The notes under the pieces were generated by a model. That model made no database searches. It saw nothing but the letters and a program-made list of their open reading frames with translations, and was not told the DNA's origin. From assembly GCA_002369155.1 (NCBI GenBank), contig DFEM01000145.1, positions 1 through 29,509 of the forward strand: a stretch of 29,509 bases of DNA, written 5' to 3'. The stretch is from Lachnospiraceae bacterium UBA3802. GTDB taxonomy: Bacteria > Bacillota > Clostridia > Lachnospirales > Lachnospiraceae. The position numbers and the translations under genes were made by a program. This document shows, one piece after another, positions 23,900-29,509 of the stretch; within the stretch, counting starts at the first letter, position 1, and the number at the start of each line of letters is the position of its first letter.

Positions 23900-25084
23900 T
23901 TACTTTGATTCTTCCCTGGATGAGAGAAGTCTTTGAATTCTGTCTGTAGGATTCAAAAGATCGCTTATGGAAGCGTCATGGTTTAATGTATCGATGATGT
24001 AAGCAATATACTTGCTCATATCGCAGTTAATGTACCATTCGCGCTCAAGAAGCTCGGGAGTCTGATATACGAGGTTGGTGGTAAGCACTCTGTAAATTGT
24101 TCCCTCTTCGTAAGCTTTGTCAAACTGCTCGAGACCGTTGGTGAAAAGACCGAAAGTTGTAAGAATGAATATTCTGTTGGCTTTTCTTTCTTTAAGAGCG
24201 GCAGCAACTTCAAGTACGGATTCACCCGAAGAAATCATATCATCAAGCACGAGCATGTCTTTGCCTTCGACACTTGTGCCGAGGAATTCATGTGCGACAA
24301 TGGGGTTTCTTCCGTCTACGATACGTGTGAAATCACGACGCTTGTAGAATGTACCCATTTCGATGCCGAGCATGTTTGCCATGTAAATTGCACGTGACAT
24401 TGCACCTTCGTCGGGGCTTATGCACATAAGAGAATCTTTATCGAATTTGATGTCGGGAACGTTCTTTACAAGTCCCTTGATGAACTGGTATGTAGGCTGA
24501 ACCGTTTCAAATCCGTTTAAAGGAATTGAGTTCTGTACTCTTGGATCGTGAGCATCAAAAGTAATGATGTTGTCTACGCCCATATTGCAAAGTTCATGAA
24601 GAGCGAGAGAACAGTCAAGAGATTCTCTTGTTGTACGCTTGTGCTGTCTGCTTTCATATAAGAAAGGCATAATTACGGTAATTCTTCTTGCTTTGCCGCC
24701 TACAGCAGCGATAAGTCTCTTAAGATCCTGATAATGATCGTCGGGAGACATATGATTTATCTGTCCGCGAAGTTTGTATGTAAGAGAGTAATTGCAGACA
24801 TCAACGAGGAAATACAGATCATATCCTCTTATGGACTCTTCGATTACACCTTTTCCTTCACCGGTTCCGAATCTGGGAGTCTTGGATTTTAAAATGTATG
24901 AATCTCTTTCATATCCGTCAAAGGGAAGAGAATCTTTATGCTGATGCTCACGCTCTCTTCTCCATCTTACGAGATAATCGTTAACTTTTGCTCCGAGATC
25001 TTTGCAACTCTCTAAGGGAATTAATCCGAGGGAGCCGACCGGAATAGAGTTCAAATCGCGAATTTCATCACGTTTTTCGGGCAT
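23900..25084 (-). CDS. prs: Ribose-phosphate pyrophosphokinase (long form)
   Basis: The enzyme makes PRPP from ribose 5-phosphate and ATP for purine, pyrimidine, His and Trp synthesis. The product has 394 residues, about 75 more than the usual 315-320. The extra length is mainly an N-terminal extension of about 90 residues rich in charged amino acids. The PRPP loop MLVLDDMISSGES (277-289) is canonical. The flexible-loop region YESRQHKRTTRES (143-155) and the FDAHDPRVQN block (176-185) are recognisable but diverged from the classic sequence. GAGGAC is placed before the ATG. It follows dnaI in the same operon, 11 bases apart. Confidence 0.88.
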   Translation of the reverse strand: MPEKRDEIRDLNSIPVGSLGLIPLESCKDLGAKVNDYLVRWRREREHQHKDSLPFDGYERDSYILKSKTPRFGTGEGKGVIEESIRGYDLYFLVDVCNYSLTYKLRGQINHMSPDDHYQDLKRLIAAVGGKARRITVIMPFLYESRQHKRTTRESLDCSLALHELCNMGVDNIITFDAHDPRVQNSIPLNGFETVQPTYQFIKGLVKNVPDIKFDKDSLMCISPDEGAMSRAIYMANMLGIEMGTFYKRRDFTRIVDGRNPIVAHEFLGTSVEGKDMLVLDDMISSGESVLEVAAALKERKANRIFILTTFGLFTNGLEQFDKAYEEGTIYRVLTTNLVYQTPELLEREWYINCDMSKYIAYIIDTLNHDASISDLLNPTDRIQRLLSSREESK

Positions 25085-25095
25085 TTCTTAGGTCC

Positions 25096-26067
25096 TCACT
25101 TTCTGTTTTCAATTCTTTTTTTATAGATACGAACATCGTTTCCCGAGAGGTCATATATATCATAATAACTGTATAACCTCGAGAAAGTACGCTCAGTATA
25201 TCTTGCGCTTAATTCGCTTAAATCCAGGTTTGTCGAGATGACGGTGGATTTTTCTCTCAAATGTCTTTCGTTTACAATGGAAAACAGCTCCGAACATACA
25301 AACTGATTTGTAAGTTCCGAACCGAGATCGTCGATAACCAAAAGATCACATGTATATATATCTTTCAGAGGATTATCCATGGAGGATTTGTCCTTGCTGA
25401 ATGTATAAGAAGATATTTTCTCAAATAACGAAACCGATGAGCAGTATATTACAGAATAGCCTTTTTTTATAAGCTCATTGGCAATACAGTTCGAAAGAAA
25501 AGATTTTCCCGTGCCTGCAGTCCCTTTAAAAAGGATATTGCCGTATTCGGTTTCAAAGTTGGCCACGAAGTTTCGGGAGGCTTTCTCGGCTTCGATGAAT
25601 TTTGTTAATTCCTCGCCTGTGTGATATTCATGGGAGAGGGAATCGAAATTCTCTTCCTTGAGAAGCATTGTGGCATTGGACTGCTGATAAGTGCTGTCTA
25701 ACTTGGCCTGCTTAAAACAATGGCATACTTCATTGCCTATATAACCGGTATCCTTACAGTCGGAACAAACATAAGGCGGGTTTAAATAGTTGATGGAGTA
25801 GCCTTTGGAAGTAAGAAGAAGTCCCTTTTTTCTTTTTAATTCTTCGATGGTGTCCAAAAGTGCTTCCGTATCGGCAGGCGCATCCTTTGAAAGGGCTGCG
25901 AGACCTGCCTTGATACTTTCGGAAGCGATTCTATTATCAATATCCCTGTATTCGGGGATAGTTTCATATATTTCTTTTTTTCTTTTTTCGATAAGACGAT
26001 GACGCTCCATCTGACGGCGGTCATATTCGTTTATTATCGAATTGTACTGCGCTTTGGTGAGTGACAA
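25096..26067 (-). CDS. DnaI/DnaC-like helicase loader ATPase
   Basis: This 323-residue AAA+ protein loads the replicative helicase at origins and restart sites. It has an N-terminal helical region, a zinc knuckle with Cys101, Cys104, Cys115 and Cys117 (YVCSDCKDTGYIGNEVCHC), Walker A GTAGTGKS (182-189), Walker B LLVIDD (242-247) and the sensor-type STNLDLSEL motif. The start is a TTG at 26067: AAAGGAG lies six bases before it, and the next ATG is 19 residues in. The gene lies 11 bases downstream of the DnaD-domain gene, its expected partner. Confidence 0.92.
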   Translation of the reverse strand: MSLTKAQYNSIINEYDRRQMERHRLIEKRKKEIYETIPEYRDIDNRIASESIKAGLAALSKDAPADTEALLDTIEELKRKKGLLLTSKGYSINYLNPPYVCSDCKDTGYIGNEVCHCFKQAKLDSTYQQSNATMLLKEENFDSLSHEYHTGEELTKFIEAEKASRNFVANFETEYGNILFKGTAGTGKSFLSNCIANELIKKGYSVIYCSSVSLFEKISSYTFSKDKSSMDNPLKDIYTCDLLVIDDLGSELTNQFVCSELFSIVNERHLREKSTVISTNLDLSELSARYTERTFSRLYSYYDIYDLSGNDVRIYKKRIENRK

Positions 26068-26078
26068 GACGAACTCCT

Positions 26079-27122
26079 TTATTTCATGCTGATTTCGCGT
26101 TCTAAAGCTTCAAAATCATAATTGCTGTGTTTATATTGTTTGTAGATGTCCGTAGAAGAGGAGACCACTTTGTTGGTGTTTGCACGGCATGCGGCCGTCT
26201 GTCTCTTTGAAGCTTCTTTATTTCTTCTGAAAGCTTCTTCCTCTCTTGCCATGTCTTCTATATTTTTGATACCGTTAGCTTTCCAATTATTAAAGATACC
26301 GTTGGCATACTTGAAACGGTTGCCACTCGTCGACATGTAAGCCTTTTTGCATCCTTCGAGAATAAGCTCCAAATCCATATCTTCAAGCCAGTTGTTGATA
26401 AATGTAAGTTCCTCTGCGCAGGGAGCACCCTGTTTGCCGAGTGCGTTTAAGATTGCCGTTATGGAAGGATTGATGTTTCTTGAAAGATATTCTTCCTCTG
26501 CAACCTTTTTGATTGAGCGCATTGTTTTCTTTCCTTCTGTGAGACATCTGTCTAAAAGAGAGTCTATATCCGAAGGCGAGAAGGCAAAATCCTTATAGAT
26601 ATGTGCCAGTGTCTGCATATCTGTGGCACTCAATGTTCTCTCGAGATAATTCTCGGCGATAACCTTTATCGAAACCCAATCCGGATTCTTGGACAATTCG
26701 ACAAAATCGGAAGGTTTGAATTTGGTTTCGGGAATCGAAACCGTGTTATCGTTTTGAACATTTTCTTTCTTATCTGAAGGAATGGCGAACATATGAATGT
26801 TTTCCCTGGGATTGACGATGTCTTCATCTATATTATGAAGCTCTATTCCTGTGATGGAACCTGCTGCGTCATATTCAAGGGAAAGAACCTGTTTGTCTTC
26901 CCAATATTTCAAGGATCGTATTACATCTGATTGAGTGTGATTGAATTCGTCAGCGATATTTGATATGTCAAATGGTTTATGATTGCTTATATGTCTGACA
27001 AGATACAAATACACTTTAAGCTGTGCATCGTTGGCATCTTTAAGCAGATAATCGATAAAAACATTAGATATCAAAGTGACACCCGGATCATATTCTTCCG
27101 CGTATAACTTTATGATACTCAT
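26079..27122 (-). CDS. DnaD-domain primosome protein
   Basis: The 347-residue protein has an N-terminal winged-helix-like region (about 10-110) and a C-terminal DnaD domain with the YxxxIxxxW motif (YANGIFNNW). It is the Firmicute DnaD/DnaB-type remodelling protein that brings the helicase loader to DNA at oriC and PriA-dependent restart forks. Which of the Bacillus DnaD or DnaB it replaces cannot be decided from sequence; gene order with the DnaI-like protein favours the DnaB-DnaI pair. GGGGG lies about 9 bases before the ATG. Its promoter and upstream DnaA boxes suggest it is a replication-linked operon. Confidence 0.9.
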   Translation of the reverse strand: MSIIKLYAEEYDPGVTLISNVFIDYLLKDANDAQLKVYLYLVRHISNHKPFDISNIADEFNHTQSDVIRSLKYWEDKQVLSLEYDAAGSITGIELHNIDEDIVNPRENIHMFAIPSDKKENVQNDNTVSIPETKFKPSDFVELSKNPDWVSIKVIAENYLERTLSATDMQTLAHIYKDFAFSPSDIDSLLDRCLTEGKKTMRSIKKVAEEEYLSRNINPSITAILNALGKQGAPCAEELTFINNWLEDMDLELILEGCKKAYMSTSGNRFKYANGIFNNWKANGIKNIEDMAREEEAFRRNKEASKRQTAACRANTNKVVSSSTDIYKQYKHSNYDFEALEREISMK

Positions 27123-27165
27123 TATTTAATTCCCCCTAAGCCGTTAAGCTTTTCAAGCAAGGGTT

Positions 27166-27194
27166 ATTATATGATGAATTAAATAAAAAGTAAA
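27166..27194 (-). promoter_or_regulatory. Promoter of the dnaD-dnaI-prs operon
   Basis: Read on the reverse strand: TTTACT (27189-27194), 17 bases, perfect TATAAT (27166-27171). It lies 44 bases before the DnaD-domain start codon and is downstream of the DnaA boxes. Confidence 0.7.
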
Positions 27195-27207
27195 GCGTTA
27201 AAAATGT

Positions 27208-27237
27208 GTCAAACGCCCTATTTGCAAGGGTTTTGAC
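27208..27237. repeat. Inverted repeat upstream of the dnaD promoter
   Basis: GTCAAA (27208-27213) matches TTTGAC (27232-27237), and inside it CCC (27216-27218) matches GGG (27228-27230). On the reverse strand it lies just upstream of the -35 box, a good position for a regulator site. Confidence 0.4.
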
Positions 27238-27340
27238 GATTGTGGATTGTGTTGAAAACTCTTAAAATCAAAGTTGACATAAAGAGTTAAAAATCGATTA
27301 TAGGCGACAAAATAAAGGGGTTAAAAAAGTGTTATGTAAA

Positions 27341-27395
27341 TAAAAATTATCCACAGCTTCTTTGGTTGATAAATCCCCAAAGAATTGTGGATAAT
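27341..27395 (-). terminator. murC terminator built from inverted DnaA boxes
   Basis: On the reverse strand ATTATCCACA (27395-27386) pairs with TGTGGATAAT (27355-27346). Inside these TTCTTTGG pairs with CCAAAGAA, giving an 18-bp imperfect stem with an 11-base loop. It is followed by TTTTTATTT. It is therefore a credible terminator for murC, starting 10 bases after its stop codon. Confidence 0.6.
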
Positions 27396-27403
27396 GTGGA
27401 TAA
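27347..27403. promoter_or_regulatory. Three exact DnaA boxes upstream of the primosome operon
   Basis: TTATCCACA occurs on the forward strand at 27347-27355. Its reverse complement TGTGGATAA occurs at 27386-27394 and again, directly abutting, at 27395-27403. All three are identical to the high-affinity E. coli R1/R4 box. A weaker 7-of-9 match, TGTGGATTG, is at 27241-27249. The cluster starts one base after the murC stop codon and lies about 150-210 bases upstream of the dnaD promoter. Binding by DnaA is inferred from the sequence. Confidence 0.65.
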
Positions 27404-27404
27404 T

Positions 27405-28781
27405 TTACGTTCCAAGCAAGCTTTCTCCTATTTTCAGTACATCTCCGGCCCCCATGGTTATCAACATGTCCTCGGGGATACAATTTTGTAATAAAAAATT
27501 TTCAATATCGGAAAAAGATCGGAAATGATAACATTTTTTACCTTTTTCTATAACTTTTTTCATCAAATCTTCGGAAGAGATTCCGAGGTTGTCATTTTCT
27601 CTCGCAGCATATATATCTGTAAGAACTATGTTGTCTGCCAGGGACAGAGCCTCGGCAAATTCATCCATAAATGCTTTTGTTCTTGAATATGTATGAGGCT
27701 GGAACACTACCCACATATTTTTATGGGGATAAGTTGAGGCAGCTTCGAGTGTGGCTTTGATCTCTGTCGGGTGATGAGCATAGTCATCAAAAATATTGAC
27801 TCCCTTTAAACAGCCTTTGTATTCAAAACGTCTTTTTGCGCCTTCAAAAGCGAATAATGCATTCGAAGATAAAGTTAAATCCAGATTTAATATATCAGCT
27901 AAAGCCAGAGCAGCAACGGCATTGAGGACATTGTGTATTCCGCGGACTCTCAAAGTGACTTCAACCTTTTTTTTGGAAGGAGTATTGAATGTGAATACCG
28001 AATATCCTTCTTTGGAGGTGTGCAAATCAGAGAAAAAGTAGTCAGATTTGTCATCTTTTCCGAAAGTAATTACTTTGCCTTTTATGCCTTTGGTGATTTC
28101 ATTTATGTCTTTTATGTCGGAATTGATTATGAGAACTCCGTCTTCGGGAAGAAGCTCGCCGAATCGTTTAAAAGATGTTCTGATTTCGTTAAGATCTTTG
28201 AAAAAGTCCAGATGGTCTTCTTCTATATTAAGAATGATTTCGTATTTAGGGAAAAACGAAAGGAAACTGTTTGTGTATTCGCAGGCTTCCGTAAGGAAGT
28301 ATTCGCTGTTTCCGATACGGATGTTTCCGTTAATGCTCGGAAGGATTCCGCCTATGGAAAGAGTAGGGTCCAATGATGAAGCCATTAATATTTCGCCTGC
28401 CATGGAGGAGGTTGTGGTTTTTCCGTGAGTTCCGCTGATTGCGATGGAAGAATTGTAATTCTTCATAAGCTGTCCGAGAAACTCCGCTCTGCTCATCATG
28501 GGAAGGTTTAATTCCTTACATCGTATGAATTCGGGATTGTCCTGATGGATGGCTGCGGTGTATACAACCAAATCGATATCTTCTTTAATATTGGAAGCGC
28601 GCTGCCCGATATTGACGGTTGCTCCTTCTTTTTCGAGCATATCGGTTAACTCCGAGGGTGCTCTGTCGGAACCTGACACTTTAAAGCCTCTTGACAAGAG
28701 GATTCCGGCCAGACCGCTCATGCTTATTCCGCCGATACCCATAAAATAGACATGCTGCGATTTGTTAAAATCGATTTCCAT
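27405..28781 (-). CDS. murC: UDP-N-acetylmuramate--L-alanine ligase
   Basis: MurC adds L-alanine to UDP-MurNAc in the first peptide step of peptidoglycan synthesis. The 458-residue protein has the N-terminal UDP-binding loop MGIGGISMSG (14-23), the ATP loop GTHGKTTT (117-124), a central domain with NIEEDHLDFF, and a C-terminal domain with DDYAHHPTE. GGGAG lies about 7 bases before the ATG. It precedes the dnaD operon but is separated from it by a terminator and a new promoter. Confidence 0.96.
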   Translation of the reverse strand: MEIDFNKSQHVYFMGIGGISMSGLAGILLSRGFKVSGSDRAPSELTDMLEKEGATVNIGQRASNIKEDIDLVVYTAAIHQDNPEFIRCKELNLPMMSRAEFLGQLMKNYNSSIAISGTHGKTTTSSMAGEILMASSLDPTLSIGGILPSINGNIRIGNSEYFLTEACEYTNSFLSFFPKYEIILNIEEDHLDFFKDLNEIRTSFKRFGELLPEDGVLIINSDIKDINEITKGIKGKVITFGKDDKSDYFFSDLHTSKEGYSVFTFNTPSKKKVEVTLRVRGIHNVLNAVAALALADILNLDLTLSSNALFAFEGAKRRFEYKGCLKGVNIFDDYAHHPTEIKATLEAASTYPHKNMWVVFQPHTYSRTKAFMDEFAEALSLADNIVLTDIYAARENDNLGISSEDLMKKVIEKGKKCYHFRSFSDIENFLLQNCIPEDMLITMGAGDVLKIGESLLGT

Positions 28782-28836
28782 TACAATCTCCCTAAAAATT
28801 CTTTCATATATAAATGCAACATTTAAGACACAATAT

Positions 28837-28865
28837 ATTATAAATTCGGATAATTCAAAATTAAA
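28837..28865 (-). promoter_or_regulatory. Candidate murC promoter
   Basis: On the reverse strand: TTTAAT (28860-28865), 17 bases, perfect TATAAT (28837-28842). The -35 is poor, so activity may depend on the -10 or an activator. Confidence 0.4.
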
Positions 28866-28925
28866 GTGGCAATCTTGCTTTTGTGAAAATTGAAAAGTCG
28901 TAAATGCGCAAGAAAAAATGCCCTT

Positions 28926-29038
28926 TGGACAAAATTTACAAATAACAAAGGAAAAATATAGTTAATTTATCGAATATGACGGAAAAATCGAAGGAAAAAA
29001 TGGACAAAACCTCGGGCGGTTAGTACAAAATGGACAAA
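28926..29038 (+). repeat. TGGACAAA direct repeats upstream of glgC
   Basis: TGGACAAA is found at 28926-28933, 29001-29008 and 29031-29038. The last two sit in identical AAAATGGACAAA contexts exactly 30 bases apart, three helical turns. They lie just upstream of the glgC -10 box, like activator or repressor sites. Confidence 0.4.
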
Positions 29039-29043
29039 GTGCG

Positions 29044-29052
29044 TGATATAAT
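29044..29052 (+). promoter_or_regulatory. glgC promoter (extended -10)
   Basis: TGATATAAT: a perfect TATAAT (29047-29052) with the TGN extension. No -35 of note at 17 bases (TACAAA). The start codon is 49 bases downstream. Confidence 0.6.
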
Positions 29053-29101
29053 AAATTGTATTGTTGGGGGACAATCAAAAAGATGCTTGAGAGGTGATCA
29101 C

Positions 29102-29509
29102 ATGATTAAAAAAGAGATGATTGCAATGTTACTCGCAGGCGGTCAGGGAAGCAGACTGGGTGTTTTGACAGCCAAGGTAGCCAAGCCGGCAGTTGCTTTC
29201 GGAGGAAAGTATCGAATCATCGATTTTCCTTTAAGTAACTGTATCAATTCGGGTGTGGATACGGTGGGTGTTCTGACTCAGTATCAGCCACTCCGACTCA
29301 ATACTCATATCGGAATCGGTATTCCTTGGGATCTTGACAGGAATATCGGAGGCGTAACAGTCTTACCTCCGTATGAAAAAAGTACCGATACAGAGTGGTA
29401 TACAGGCACCGCCAATGCGATCTATCAGAACCTGGATTATATGGAAAGTTATAATCCCGACTATGTTCTGATTCTTTCGGGAGACCATATTTATAAGATG
29501 GATTACGAG
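29102..29509 (+). CDS. glgC: Glucose-1-phosphate adenylyltransferase, N-terminal part
   Basis: The first 136 codons of ADP-glucose pyrophosphorylase, cut by the window end. This enzyme commits glucose 1-phosphate to glycogen. The NTP loop [12 protein letters not shown] (9-20), the [20 protein letters not shown] block and [12 protein letters not shown] with [10 protein letters not shown] at the end all match the family. AGAGGTGAT precedes the ATG. It is divergent from murC. glgD or other glycogen genes would be expected next. Confidence 0.95.
   Translation, partial: MIKKEMIAMLLAGGQGSRLGVLTAKVAKPAVAFGGKYRIIDFPLSNCINSGVDTVGVLTQYQPLRLNTHIGIGIPWDLDRNIGGVTVLPPYEKSTDTEWYTGTANAIYQNLDYMESYNPDYVLILSGDHIYKMDYE

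Larger units (their letters stand above)
28782..29101. other. Divergent intergenic region between murC and glgC
   Basis: This 320-base AT-rich stretch holds no ORF I believe in. It carries the reverse-strand murC promoter candidate, three TGGACAAA repeats and the forward glgC promoter. No RNA gene or riboswitch was recognised. Confidence 0.6.

Noticed and set aside
27123..27404. The chromosomal replication origin
   Set aside because: Three DnaA boxes are present, but dnaA, dnaN and a clear AT-rich unwinding region are absent from the neighbourhood; a regulatory cluster is more likely.
27298..27483. A 61-residue reverse-strand ORF across the murC 3' end
   Set aside because: It overlaps murC in another frame, has no ribosome binding site and contains the terminator hairpin.

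Overview
The window looks like chromosome of a low-to-mid GC Firmicute, most likely a Clostridia member of the Lachnospiraceae (Butyrivibrio, Roseburia and their relatives). The evidence is the gene set: RecU, IreB, RuvX, DUF1292, RNase J, YlbF, TrmR, TrhP, DnaD and DnaI proteins, an HPr-like protein without the active-site histidine, a type III glutamine synthetase and a long-form PRPP synthetase. AGGAGG-type ribosome binding sites, TTG starts and TTGACA/TATAAT promoters agree. I see no rRNA, tRNA, CRISPR array, prophage or intact insertion sequence. This is mainly housekeeping DNA with a few unusual insertions and regulatory regions.

Bases 1-1850 hold the end of dnaK and all of dnaJ, separated by a leader rich in alternative RNA pairings and closed by a bidirectional terminator. 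A reverse-strand acyl-ACP thioesterase follows. From 2769 the forward strand carries an unknown membrane-anchored protein, recU, prmA, rsmE, a cysteine desulfurase, a hybrid histidine kinase, a LytTR response regulator and thiI. The desulfurase and ThiI are sulfur-transfer partners, and the two-component pair lies between them. A terminator that contains the next promoter separates kinase from regulator, so the likely transcripts are desulfurase-kinase and regulator-thiI.

At 11.1-11.5 kb is a reverse-strand HPr-like gene with its own promoter, operator-like dyad and terminator. The forward strand then continues with mtaB, cdd and a long run (13.5-21 kb): ireB, ruvX, DUF1292, RNase J, ylbF, a shortened MltG-like protein, trmR, trhP and type III glutamine synthetase. 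This is the Bacillus yrzL-yrrK-yrzB-yrrL-yrrM-yrrN/O order with RNase J and YlbF added and MltG reduced to its membrane and LysM-like part. A nucleotidyltransferase, galE with a long-spacer promoter, and a lone type IV prepilin-like gene follow.

From 23.7 to 28.8 kb the reverse strand reads murC, then dnaD-dnaI-prs and a 32-residue zinc-ribbon-like ORF. Between murC and dnaD are three exact DnaA 9-mers (TTATCCACA type). Two of them form the arms of the murC terminator, and all lie upstream of a good promoter for the primosome genes. The window ends in the first 136 codons of glgC, divergent from murC.

Gene-free stretches over about 300 bases: only 28782-29101, which holds the two divergent promoters and three TGGACAAA repeats. 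The 282-base stretch at 27123-27404 holds the DnaA boxes, a terminator, an inverted repeat and the dnaD promoter.
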